A stretch of 64,000 nt of DNA, taken from assembly GCA_905221605.1 (NCBI GenBank), contig CAJNDS010000040.1, positions 183,294-247,293 of the forward strand. Direction: 5' to 3'. The stretch comes from Symbiodinium natans (Eukaryota > Sar > Dinophyceae > Suessiales > Symbiodiniaceae). A model generated the notes under the pieces. The model had not been told where the DNA came from, did no database searches, and saw only the letters and a program-made list of their open reading frames with translations. The position numbers and the translations under genes were made by a program. Positions 20,134 to 31,297 of the stretch are shown in pieces. How positions within the stretch are numbered: position 1 is the first letter of the stretch; the number at the start of each line of letters is the position of its first letter.

Positions 20134-23100
20134 ATGAACTTGTTGTGTGCTCTGCTGCGGCTTGTTTGGTATGCGGCGAAGTGTCGTCTGGTCGGCTCTC
20201 TAAGCTGTTTCATCCGGGGGTTTACGTTTGGGGTTTAGGGTTTAGGGTTTAGGGTGGTTGGGATCCTCATTGTACGGGGATCCTGCTGCTTGGGTCTATA
20301 TTAGGGGTCCCCGTAGTTTTTGGGGTTCCCGTTCAGTCGGGCCCTTAGACTCAGGAGGCCCCCAAGAGGAGACATAATGTCGCGATCTGACCACATGCCC
20401 AGGGTTGGAACCATGGGCCCTCAGTGTGGTCATCCTTTCCCCTTGTTTATAGGAATCCGAAGTGTGCATAATATCGCTTTTCTCGCGCCTCAACGTCCGT
20501 ACCCCCCCCCCCCCCCCCAACCCGGACCCGGACCCGGACCCGGACCGGGACCGGGACCCGGACCCGGACCCGGACCCGGCCCGTGCCCGGACCCGGACCC
20601 AGACCCGGACCCGCACCCGGACCCGGACCCGGACCCAGACAGCACGGACCCGGACCCGGACCCGGACCTTCACCAGACCCGGAATTGGACCTGTATAGAA
20701 TATAAGTTCTTACATTAAAAATTTACGTATATACAAAATTTTATATATTGTATTATATCATATTATATGATATGATATTATGTTATATTATATAATCTAG
20801 TATATGATATTTGTTAATTATATACTGTATGTGTATACATATATATATATATATACTGTTCTATGTTTAACTTTTTAATATATTCTATGTATTATATATG
20901 GGTTTTAAAGGTAGAAGTCTATTGGCCTTGCACTTGAGGCTGTGGGGTTTAGGGGTTAGGGGTTAGAGTTTAAGGAGCCTTGCACTTGAGGCCAGGGGGT
21001 TCCGGGTTAAGGGTTTAAAGAAGACTCAGGCTTGCACAGCTTAACAAAAGCGGGGGGGTGGGGGGGGGGGCGCAGCCCCCCCATTTGCAAACACAATGAT
21101 CGCAGCCCCGCCACTTTCGAACACAACGATCGCATGATGTGTGTAAAACAGGCTTTGCAGCAAGCTTGCACGGCTCAAAAGAGCGGGCAAACACAGCCGG
21201 ATCTTCCCGGACCCGACCCGCCCGGATTTGGACCCGGACCCGGACCCGGATTCCCGGACCCGGACCCCGACCCGGACTCGGACTGGGTCCGGCTGGACCC
21301 GGACCCGGACCCGGACCCGGACCCGGACCCGGACCCGACCGGACCCGGACCCGGACCCGACCGGACCCGGACCCCGGACCCCCCGCATATCCCCGAAGTG
21401 TGGGCCCTTACCATTTTCAGTGTAGAGACGAATCGCGCATGGCATGCGGGAACCTCAAACCCAAGAAAGGGCGACAAAAACTCCCGGTGTGCTGACAGGG
21501 CGGCGCCTGACGGCTGTTCGCGAGAGGAGCTCTTCCCCAGCAGGGTAGAGGGTTTACAGAGATTATTTATAGGGAGTATAGGGTTGCGGGAAAACCCCAA
21601 AGGGCCGAATCTCCCAAGGTTCATATGTAGCTATAAGCAACTGGGACCCGGATCAGTCCCTCATAATCCCTTTAAAACCAAAAAGGGTACCCTGTGTATT
21701 CCTAGGTTACTCCTGGGTCTAGGCAAGGCGATAAGTGCCCCTCGTAAGCTCAGAAAGTACAACCTGCTTTTCCGACTTGCCTGCGCCAGGACTTCGCTGA
21801 GAGCCTCCGGCGTCAGGCCGGCAAAAGAGAGCCCTAAACCCTAAACCCTAAACCCTAAACCCGAAACCCTAAACCCTAAACCCTAAACCCTAAACCCTAA
21901 ACCCTAAACCCTAAACCCTAAACCCCAAACCCTAAACCCTAAACCCTAAACCCTAAACCCTAAACCCCAGACCCCAGACCCCAAACCCCAAACCCCAAAC
22001 CCCAAACCCCAAACCCCAAGCCCCAAGCCCGAAACCCGAAACCCCAAACCAGGAACAGGGGTTTGGGGGCACGTACGCTTTCGGAGCATCTAGCAGGGTT
22101 TCGGGTTCAGGGGGGTGCGGAACCGAACCGACCATCGCCCCCCCAATAAGGGTCTAGGGTTTAGGGTTTAGGGTTTTAGGGTTTAGGGCTTAGGGTGGGT
22201 TGCGGTCAAAGTGACTTGGGGCTGAGGGTTTGGGGTTTGGGGGTTTAGCATCGGACAAGCCAATCCCGCACTGTCAACACTGCGAGCCCCCAAACCACAA
22301 CAGCCTCAAAAACCAGAAGCCCCAAGGACCTAAGCCTGAAACCGCCACATGGGGGTTTACGAAGACAGGGGCACTTTATTGGGGTCCTTATTATAAGGGA
22401 GTCCTATTGCTTGGGGGTCTATATTCGGGGTCACCTTATTTTCGTAACCCCCCCCCCCCACAACCCAAACCCAATATACTTGACTCTGGGCCCTAAACCC
22501 CACACCCCTCTCGAACCCTAAGCCCTAAACCCTAAACCCTAAACCCTAATCCCGAAACCCGAAACCCGAAACCCTAAGCCCTAAAAAGGCTGCAGCCATT
22601 GGTCGAAGCGACCCGCGAGGTGACCTGGAGACCGCGCCTGCCTCAGCATCTCCGCAGTCTTCAATTGGGGGGGGGGGGGGGTAGGAGCAGGAAAGTTTAG
22701 GGTTTGAGAGAGTAGGGTTTATAGGTTTTAGAGTTTAGGGTTTAGGGTTGAAAAGATTAGAATTTAGGGTTTCGGGGCTTGAGAGATTAGGGTTTTAGGA
22801 TTTGGGGCTGAGAGTTTGAGGGGTTCAAGTTCGGGGTTCAGGGTTTGAGAGATTAGGGTTTTGGGATTTGGGGTTTTAGGCGTCGTCTGTAGGACTTAGG
22901 GTCTTAGGGGCTTAGAGAGGCAGGGCTCGAACGTTTATGTTTCAAAGCTCCATATGACCTTTTCTTCTCGATTTCCGAGCTTCTGGGATCTTGGTAAAGG
23001 AAATGAGATTGAGGTTGCAATGCAGGTTGCAACAGCAAGAATAGGACACTAGGTGCAATACAACCCTGTCATGATAACTTGCTTTACGAAGTTCCTGAAC

Positions 23101-24972
23101 GAGAGCCCTAAACCCTAAACCCTAGACCTAAACCCTGAACCCCAAAGGTCGGGGGGGGGGGGGGGGGGGGGGGGCGGGGGTAAGGAGGCTCAGGGTTGTC
23201 GTATTTCAAAGCTTTAGGGCTGAACGGGTTGTTCAGGTCTTTGTTTTTGTTTGTTTTTGTTTTGTTTTTGGTGTTCAGAGACTTCAGGGTGGTGGGCTTG
23301 TGCCCGTACCTTCATCCCGGCAAGGTCAACACCCTGACAAGAAACCCTAAACCCTAAACCCTAAACCCTAAACCCTAAACCCTAAACCCTAAACCCTAAA
23401 CCCGTCTAAGCCTGGGGGGTGCGGGCCTGAGCTGTCGGGCGATTCAAAAACCCTAGCCCCTAAGCCCCAGATGCTAAACCCTCGAAATCATTTAAACTTG
23501 AAGGCTAACAGCCCTAAACTCTAAACCCTAAGCCATACACCGTAAACTCTAAACTCTAAATCCTTTGACCCTAAACGCCAACAACGCCCAATCCGAAACT
23601 CATCCTCCGAAAGGCCCCCGCACTTTCTTAGCCAGCGCCTTCAATCCGAAAAGCTGATAAGGCCGAGGTTTCCTCAGGCAGACCCAGATTTCCGGGCCCC
23701 CTCTAGAAGCCCCAAGCCTGCAGGAAGGCGCTGACTTCCTTGGGCCACGGTTGTCCTTTGACTGGGAGGACAGGTGGGCATTTCCCAGCATGCGGGTACC
23801 CTCATCACTAGACCCTCAGCCCCAAATCCTAAACCCCAATTTCTCAAACCCTAAACCCTAAACCCTAAGCCCTAGACCCTGAACCCGAAACCCAAAACCC
23901 CAAAACCCCAGGGGCCCCTCTTTTCGGAAACTCCCAGGTCGCTGCCTGGGGCCTGGGCTTCGGTTGTATGTTGATAGGGTTTAGGGTTTAGGGTTTAGGG
24001 TTTACGGGGTTCAGGGTTTAGGGTGTTTCGGGTTTAGGGTTCGAGAGATTCTGTTTGGGATTCAGGGTTCAGTGTTCCGGCTGTTTAGGGGATTCAGGGT
24101 TCAGGGGATTCAGGGCTGTAGAGTGTAGGGTTTAGGGTTTAGGATGTGGCCTAAACCCTAAACCCTAAACCCTAAACCCTAAACCCTAAACCCTAAACCC
24201 TAAACCCTAAACCCTAAACCCTAAACCCTAAACCCTCAACCCTCAACCCTAAACCCTAAACCCTGAACCCTGAACCCTGAACCCTGAACCCTTATCCCTA
24301 AACCCTAAACCCTAAAGCCTAAACGCTAAACCCTTACTCCCCCTCTATACGACCCCCCCCCCTTGGTTCCCCCCCTTACATAGCCTTAACTAGGCTTAAT
24401 GATCCCTAAATAGCCCCAATTTATCAGGGGCAATCTACTGGGGTGGTATACAGGGGGGTAGTAGGGGCACCCACCGGGTTTAGGGTTTAGGGTTTAGGGT
24501 TTAGGGTTTAGGGTTTAGGGTTTAGGGGTTTATGGGCACTGAGCCCCCAGCCACCTGGAACCCCAAAGTCGCCGAGACTCCAGGGAAGACACCCTAAACC
24601 CTAAACCCTAAACCCTAAACCCTAAACCCTAAACCCTAAACCCTAAACCCTAAACCCTAAACCCTAAACCCTAAACCCTAAACCCTAAACCCTAAACCCT
24701 AAACTCTAAACCCTAAACCCTAAACCCTGTAGACCTCGGAGGCCCCCTAAACCCCAGAGACCCCATAAACCCTAGAAACCCTATACGCCCAGAAGCCCTA
24801 GAAACACTACAAAGCCTATAAACCCTATAAACCTTTCTAGACCCTCTAGACCCTATGAAAACCCTGTAAAGACCATAAACCTTATAAACCTGAAATCTAC
24901 AAACCCTTATCAAGCCCTATAAACCCCAAAAAGGCCCGACAACCCTCAACCCTCGACCCTCGACCGTCGACC

Positions 24973-25004
<32 letters not shown>

Positions 25005-25518
25005 TCCCTCAACCCTAAACTCTAAACCCTAAACCCTAAACCCCAGGACCAGGCTGAGGAAGGATCTGCAGAGCTCATCGTCACGCCTGCTGAGGCCAAG
25101 TGGGGAAGAGCGCACCCTATGCAGGCACATAAGCCCCCTTGGTTTTTGTTTGGGGTTTCGGGTTTCGGGTTTAGGGTTTAGGGTTGGGGCGGGCTTATTT
25201 AGGGTTTAGGGTTTAGGGGCTTAGATGAGGGAATGGGGGAATTCGGTACATACCTATAATTCCTTGAAGGGTATATGTAGGGGGATATACAAGGTACCTA
25301 GCTACCTCATTCCCTACGAACAAGCAGTAGGATAAAGAAACGCTAGATTCCCAAGCGCCTAGTTCCCGACCAGAGAGCTAAACCCTAAACCCTAAACCCT
25401 AAACCCTAAACCCTAAACCCTAAACCCTAAACCCTAAACCCTAAACCTTAAGTTCTTGCTTGTTAGCCAGGGTGCTGATTTGCGCGACCTCTTGGAGAAG
25501 GACTGCTTGAGCAAATGA
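20134..25518 (+). CDS. Candidate spliced gene, nine exons, about 134 aa, product unknown
   Basis: Exons chain as 20134-20219 (ATG), 21499-21544, 21790-21830, 22589-22619, 23288-23324, 23938-23962, 24551-24584, 25053-25109 and 25471-25518 (TGA). Their total of 405 bases is a multiple of three and each junction keeps phase. The N terminus (MNLLCALLRLVWYAAK) is hydrophobic and could be a signal anchor. Later readings include DFAESLRRQAGKRE, LQPLVEATRE, EEGSAELIVTPAEAKWG and ADLRDLLEKDCLSK. Donors are GT, GC (after 21830 it reads GCCCTAAACC, i.e. part of the repeat) and one GA. I recognise no domain. Exons 23288-23324 and 23938-23962 are the least secure because other frames are also open. Confidence 0.35.
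20517..20673 (+). repeat. (CCCGGA)n hexamer array
   Basis: Regular GGACCC hexamers with minor variants, preceded by a poly-C run. A second array of the same unit lies at 21200-21380. Both lie inside introns of the candidate gene at 20.1-25.5 kb. Confidence 0.95.
21200..21380 (+). repeat. (CCCGGA)n hexamer array, second copy
   Basis: Same hexamer as at 20.5 kb with more interruptions. The Pro/Asp/Gly and Arg/Val frames seen on both strands are repeat translation. Confidence 0.95.
21657..21721. mobile_element. Dispersed element, family D
   Basis: The stretch TCATAATCCCTTTAAAACCA, followed by AAAGGGTACC and CCTAGGTTACTCCTGGGTCT, is closely matched at 50755-50821. Confidence 0.55.
21833..22040 (-). 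repeat. Telomere-like array, C-strand, with CCCCAAA end
   Basis: CCCTAAA units to about 21968, then CCCCAGA and CCCCAAA units. The array starts within a few bases of the candidate exon end at 21830. Confidence 0.93.
22351..22456. mobile_element. Inverted-repeat element, family A
   Basis: GGGGGTTTACGAAGACAGGG at the left pairs with the right end CCTTATTTTCGTAACCCCCC. The interior GAGTCCTATTGCTTGGGGGT is shared with the copies at 2.9 and 20.3 kb. Confidence 0.65.
24151..24300 (-). repeat. Telomere-like array, C-strand
   Basis: About 13 perfect CCCTAAA units, then CCCTCAA and CCCTGAA variant units in homogeneous sub-blocks. Confidence 0.93.
24343..24475. mobile_element. Inverted-repeat element, single copy in window
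   Basis: CTCCCCCTCTATACGACCCC at the left is complementary with mismatches to GGGTGGTATACAGGGGGGTA at the right. The interior has CCCTAAATAGCCCC. It sits between a C-strand and a G-strand telomere-like block. Confidence 0.5.
24592..24727 (-). repeat. Telomere-like array, C-strand
   Basis: About 19 units, with a single CTCTAAA variant near the end. Confidence 0.95.
25227..25316. mobile_element. Inverted-repeat element, about 90 bp
   Basis: GAGGGAATGGGGGAATTCGG near the left and TACCTAGCTACCTCATTCCC at the right are partly complementary (GGTAC and GGGAATG cores pair). Confidence 0.5.
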
Positions 25519-25706
25519 GTCCATAACGAAAGTTCGATTTAGTGTCAGGGAAAACCTCAAGCCTTAAACCCTCAACTCGACCCTAAACCCTAAACCCTAA
25601 ACCCTAAACCCTGAACCCAAACCCTAAACCCTAAACCCAAAAAAACCCTAAACCCTAAACCCTGAACCCTGAACCCTAAACCCTGAACCCTCTTAAGTGG
25701 AGCAAC

Positions 25707-28700
25707 ATGATTACCCTTGCTCAGATCTCCAAAACACTGAAGCCTGCGTTCTTTCAGGGCATATGGCTGGGATACTCCCCCCGCTCTGTAACTTGAGGGG
25801 TATAAGCAGTGACCCCTAGAAGGCACCCTGAATCTTCTTCCCCTTTATAACCTCTTTATATACCCAAGTAGGCCCTAAATAACCCCCAAAAAGCCCCTAA
25901 GGTCCCCAACAAGTGTCCCTTGAGTAGCAGTTAGAGAAAGTTTGGTTACAGTCATAGCAAGGTCTTATTATGAATCCCTTTTCAGGGCTGTTACAGGGTG
26001 GGTTGGGATGTCCCCAAAAGAGGAGATCCTTTTGGGGGTTCTTTTAATGGGCTTATGGTATTTGCATTATGGTATTTGCAGGTGTTCGGACTTAGGGTAG
26101 GTAGGCGAAAGGGCTTCGAGATTCGGGAGTTTGACCGCAAGTCAATGGGGACCGATGAGTTTGGGATGGCTTGTGTCAGATGCCCCCAAAGCAGTGACCA
26201 ATATTGATGCCTTTGTAATCCCCATAGGTCAGTCATACAAGCTAAGTATCCACTCACATGAAATAGGCCATTGAAGTCGGCAGGCTTTTGTCGTAGGGAA
26301 CCCTAAACCCTAAACCCCTGACACCTAAGTCCTAAACCCTAAACTCTAGGGGGTTAGGGTTTAGGGTTTAGGGTTTAGGTTGCGGCCTTTTTGCGCGTCC
26401 ACCAGGATCTCCGGCGGACGATCTCATTGCAACAGGTGGGTCCTCGATCCTCTCAAGTGTAGGCAGCGTTTGGTTCTCCCCAAACCCTAAACCCTAAAAC
26501 GCTCAACCCTAAATCCTAAGACCCTAAACCCTCTACCCTAAACCTGAAGCCCGAAAAGTTGTGGTTTAGGGTTTTGTTTCTGTTGGGCTAGGTTCGAGGA
26601 CCACAGTTCCGGGCCCTTGGGTTAGTCAACGGTTCTGCTCGAACCCCACGCCCTAAACCCCAAATTCTAAGCCTAAACCCTACACTCTAAACCCCAAACC
26701 CTGGCCCCTAAAGCTCCAAAACCCTTTTTCGGTTTGGAGGTTTTGGGGAGCCGAAGCCATCAAGCCCGAAGCCCTCAACATCCCTGAACCCCAAGCCCGA
26801 GATCCTAAATCCTAAATCCTAATCCCTAAACCCTAAACCCTAAACCCTAAACCCTAAACCCTAAACCCTAAACCCTGAACCCTAAACCCTAAACCCTAAG
26901 CCCTAAACCCTAAACTCTAAACCCTAAACCCTAAACCCTAAACCCTAAACCCTAAACAACCACAGACCCTCGACCCTTGACCTGGGCAGTTGCAGCGCGC
27001 GAAGAAGCAGCGCTTGGATGAGGATGCGCTGGCTGCCAAGTGATGCCTGACGGCTCAGTGGGGTTTGGGGTTTAGGGTTTGGGGTTTAGGGTTTGGGGTT
27101 TAGGGTTTAGGGTTTAGGGTTCAGAGTTTAGGGTTTAGGATTGGACGTAACATGCATTTCCATGGGCCTAATCCCCATTACAAGCCCTGTGCGACCTGCC
27201 CTACATCCATTTCAGTCTAGGGGATGTCGGGAGAGCCTGTTCAAGCGACAAGGAAGTCTTTGAGATCCATGGCTTTTCGGAAGCTCTAAGCCCTAACCTT
27301 AATCCCTAAACCTAAACCCGAAACCCGAAACCCGAAACCCTAAACCCTAAACCCTAAACCCTAAACCCTAAACCCTAAACCCTAAACCCAAGCGGAAGCC
27401 CTTGAGTGGGAGCTCATGGGCTCTTTCGAGGGACGGCACGCGCGCTCTCGGAACAAAGGCCACTCTGAAGCACCTTGGTGGGTTTTTAGGGTTTAGGGTG
27501 TAGGGTTTAGGGTTTAGGGTTTAGGGTGTGGGGTTTAGGGTTTAGGGTATGGGGTTTAGGGTTTCGGGTTTGGGGTTTGGAGTTTGGGGTTTGGGGTGTA
27601 GGGTTGAGGGAACTTGGTACCCTACATGATCCCTGAGTTTTTATACAGAAAAGCCCAACCCTAAACCCTAAGTTCCGACTCAGAACTGGCAAGGTCTTGT
27701 GTGGACTCGGATCGGGATAGAGCACAGCTGTGAAAGTCCAGATCCCCCAAAGCCCTAAAGCCGAAACCCTTGAACCGCCTGGACCCTAAAACCCTTTCAA
27801 CCCTAAGACTCTGAGACCCTAAGACGCTGAGACCCTAAACCCAAATCCTAAACCCTAAACCCTAAACCCTAAACCCTAAACCCTAAACCCTAAACCCTAA
27901 ACCCTAAACCCTAAACCCTAAACCCTAAACCCTAAACCCTAAACCCTAAACCCTAAACCCTAAACCCTAAACCCTAAACCCTAAACCCTAAACCCTAAAC
28001 CCCAAACCCCAAACCCCAAACCCTAAACCCTAAACCCTAAACCCTAAACCCTAAACCCCAAACCCTAAACCCTAAACCCTAAACCCCAAACCCTCATTCC
28101 TTCCAGTGGTAGCTTTGCAAGAAGTTCGTGTTCAGGGCATGCCTCGGCAATCGAGCTCTCGCCATGATCGAGCGATAGGGTTTAGGGTTTAGGGTTTAAG
28201 GTTTAGGGTTTAGGGTTTAGGGTTTAGGCTTTAGGGCTTAGGGTTTAGGGTTTAGGGTTTAGGGTGCTTCGGGCTTAGTGTTCACCCTAAGCCCTGCACC
28301 GCGAACCCTAAATCCGAAACCCGAAACCCGAACCCGAAACCCGAAACCCGAAACCCTAAACCCTAAGCCCTAAACCCTAAACCCTACACCCGAACCTTTC
28401 AACAAGACCCAGGCCCCCAAACATCCCGAAACCCTCAGCCTCGGGATTTATGACTCTGCTCCAAAACATGAAGACTATTGGCTGGTCATGCTGAACAGGT
28501 GCATTCAGGGCATAGGGGCTGAGGGTTTTGGGTGCTCAAAGGTTTTTGGGGTTTAGGGTTTGGGGTTATAGGGTATAGGATTTAGGGGCTTAGTGGTTTG
28601 GGGTGAATTCGGGGCTTAGGGGTTTGGGGTTTAGGGTCCATACGGGCTTAGGGCTTTGGGGGTCGACCCAACATCGGGTCTTTGTGCCCTTCCTTCCGTT

Positions 28701-28918
28701 GCTGTGGCTGCCTCAAGCGTTTTGCCCAGCCCCGCCAGCCATTTGCGGTTGTTGCTGAGTCGCGGGGACCAGGCATCTGTGATGCTAAGCCCTGAACCCT
28801 AAACCCCAAAGCCCGAAACTCGAAACCCTAAACCCTAACCCTAAGCCCTAAACCCTAAACCCTACACTCAATCTGCATGCCAGAATCGGCTGCGCAGTTT
28901 GGGTTTTTTGGGGTTTAG
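25707..28918 (+). CDS. Candidate spliced gene, product unknown (may end earlier)
   Basis: Exons are 25707-25787 (ATG), 26406-26435, 26990-27039, 27216-27271, 27393-27443, 28107-28179, 28439-28498, 28730-28788 and 28884-28918 (TAG). Lengths and phases agree (165 codons with stop). Readings include MITLAQISKTLKPAFFQGIW, DLRRTISLQQ, RAKKQRLDEDALAA, DKEVFEIH, EALEWELMGSF, YDSAPKHEDYWLVMLN and SHLRLLLSRGDQASVML. The N terminus could be a mitochondrial presequence. Two shorter ends are possible: reading past 27039 gives TGA at 27041-27043, a 54-aa basic protein; a different junction gives TGA at 28165-28167. The family is not recognised. The acceptor before 27216 has the best pyrimidine tract in the set. 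Confidence 0.35.
26827..26955 (-). repeat. Telomere-like array, C-strand
   Basis: About 18 units with single-base variants. It forms the 3' part of the candidate intron before 26990. Confidence 0.93.
27846..28093 (-). repeat. Telomere-like array, C-strand, about 35 units
   Basis: Almost perfect CCCTAAA with three short CCCCAAA patches. It ends 13 bases before the candidate acceptor at 28106. Confidence 0.95.
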
Positions 28919-29532
28919 AGGTTTTGTGGAGGCTTTGGGGGAAGTTGAGCGACTTCTGGTTTAGGGTATAGGGTTTTGGTTTAGGGTTTAGGGGAGGCTT
29001 CTTTGCGGCGCTGGACGGTTTTGGATGCTGAAGCCAAATATGGGTATTTGCCCAGATCCTTTATGCCCCAAATGGGACACGCCAAAAGGATGCCCGTATT
29101 TTCGGAAGCCCCTATATACCCCAAGCCGCTGGGTTGTCTTTCGGGCTGGCTCCGGCGTTGGGCGCTCTGGGTGCTCCTCTTCAATGACCTGCAAGCATCT
29201 TTGCTTAGGGTTTCGGGTGTGCCTTGTTTGAGGATCTGAAAACTTCAGCAGACACAACCTCAAGTGAAGGGCCCCCTTGGGGACCCAGAGTAGAGTCCAA
29301 GCATTTCTCGGGCGGGGCAGCAGAACTCCAGCAACTTCGCCCTCTCCATTGTGTTACATGGAGATACCTTGGCATGTTGAAGTTAACCCCAAACGTGAAA
29401 TGCACCACAAACGTAAGTAGAAGGGGGGCAATTTTCGAGTCACACTTGTCCCTGTGCAACCTCGCAGAAAAGAAACCTTGGTTTCATGTGGTTTGCAGTA
29501 TATATATATATACCCTAAACTTTAAGCCCTAA

Positions 29533-29660
29533 GCCCTAAGCCCTAAACCCTAAACCCTAAACCCTAAACCCTAAACCCTAAACCCTAAACCCTAAACCCT
29601 AAACCCTAAACCCTAAGCCCTAAACCCTAAACCCTAAACCCTAAACCCTAAACCCTAAAC
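29533..29660 (-). repeat. Telomere-like array, C-strand
   Basis: About 18 units, one CCCTAAG variant. Confidence 0.94.
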
Positions 29661-30105
29661 CGCGTATAGTCTAGGCGGGGTTCCACCCAGGCCAGACAGG
29701 GCTATCGCATCAGGCTGCCTCAGGAATCTTGCAGGTGGTACTTTTGTCGCTTGTGCGCCATTGTTGTAGCCACTAGAGTTCGAGTCGAGAGTTAGTGAGG
29801 CTCAGCCTGACCATTTTTGGCTACGTTTTTGTCGGACAGTGACCAAGCAAGTCTGATATTCCTGAATCTGCAGATCTTTGAGTCTTTGGGAGCCCCAATC
29901 TGGGGTGGGCGCCCGCGGGGTGGCGGGAGGAGGTGGCGGAAGGGCCGCACTTTTTTCACGTTGGGGCAGTGCACGGGCCAGGGACACGTTACTTCTTTAC
30001 TTTTTTTGCGAGTGTTTAATTCACGTGGTTTTACAGTTTTCCATGTTTTTTGCACATTTTCTTCAGCCGTGGAGCCAGGGAACTCGGAGTATGGCAGGGC
30101 TAGAC

Positions 30106-30175
30106 AAGGCTCAAGGCTCAAGGCTCAAGGCTCAAGGCTCAAGGCTCAAGGCTCAAGGCTCAAGGCTCAAGGCTC
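30106..30175 (+). repeat. (GGCTCAA)n heptamer array, about 10 copies
   Basis: Perfect heptamers. The unit plus the following G equals the last eight bases of the dinoflagellate spliced leader as I recall it (ending TTGGCTCAAG). This may be chance, since only the leader's end is represented. Confidence 0.9.
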
Positions 30176-31297
30176 AAGTTTGAGGGGCTTAAAGCACTGA
30201 GTCTTTCATTCAGTAGTATAACACCCTATAGACTTAGACCTAGCCTAGATTACACCGCAAGTTACACCTCTATTCAAGATCGGAGCTGGGGGGAAGCCAC
30301 GGTGACAAGCAGAACAAACTTGCCGGCCCAAGGCTTGGCCTGGTCTTTTCTTTTTGCCTAGTCTAGGGGGTCGGAAAAATATTAATCGTATTCCCTTATG
30401 GTCCCTGAAAAAACACACTAAAATACCCCCCCCCCCCAAAAAAAAAAAGAAGAGGAACTATTCCAATAGTTAAGGCCACTGTCTTATGTGCGGCTTGGAT
30501 TTTGGTTTGGCTTGGCTCGGCCTGGCTTTGGCTCGGGCTTGGCTCGGTCTATGTTTATTGTTCTCTTGGGTGCGTTGGCTTCGCTTGGCTTGATAGTTGT
30601 TTCTGCGATCACGCGAGCATTCTTTTTGCAAATGGAGGGGTCTGCGCCCCTCCCCCCCCGGTGCTTTTTTAAGCCGTGCAAGCGTGCCTTCCCCCCCGTC
30701 GCGCCAGCATTGTTTTTGAGGGGGGGGGGGGGGGGGGGGGCGCAACCTCCGCTAGCCCATCATGAAGGCTCCAGTGCACAATTGGGGGGGGGGGGGGCAG
30801 AAGGTTATTCCACACGGCATGCGAAATCCACAAACCCAATCAGCGAGCATTGTCGCAAACGGGCCCCCCCCCTGCTTGCTTGAGGGCGTGCAAACTTGCT
30901 TCGACAAGCGCATGAGTCCTTTCAAAACCACTGTGCGAACATTGTTTTGCAAATGGGGGCTGGAGGGCTGCACCTGCCAAACCCCCCCCTGGGCTTTTCC
31001 TAAGAGTGCAAACTTGTTTCAAAGCATATGAATCCCTTCAAAAAACCCGCATTGTGTTGCAAAGGAGGGGGGTGTGCCTTGCCCCCAAGGACTAGTAGTC
31101 GACCAAACTCATAAGCAAACCTTTATCGGCTTTATCCCTTAGTTGAGGGGTGGGGTTGGGCGCCACAGCCCTAACCTGAACCCGAACCCTGAATCCTAAA
31201 CCCTAAACCTAAAACCTAAAACCCTAAAACCCTAACCTAACCCTAAACCCTAAACCCTAACCCCTAACTAAACCTAAACCTCAACCCTGGAAGGGCC

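Larger units (their letters stand above)
28919..31297. other. No gene assigned; elements, arrays and tandem repeats
   Basis: Contents: a family A-like element at about 29036-29128; a C-strand telomere-like array at 29533-29660; an island at 29693-29732 that could be an exon ending at a GT (bases 29733-29734); a heptamer repeat at 30106-30175; and poly-C and poly-G runs. Diverged repeats of an about 120-bp unit carrying CATTnTTTTGCAAATG lie at 30590-31070. I cannot link these into a gene. Confidence 0.4.

Noticed and set aside
20296-21624. Pro/Asp/Gly and Arg/Val open frames on both strands
   Set aside because: Caused by CCCGGA hexamer arrays. Only the short islands with splice context were kept.
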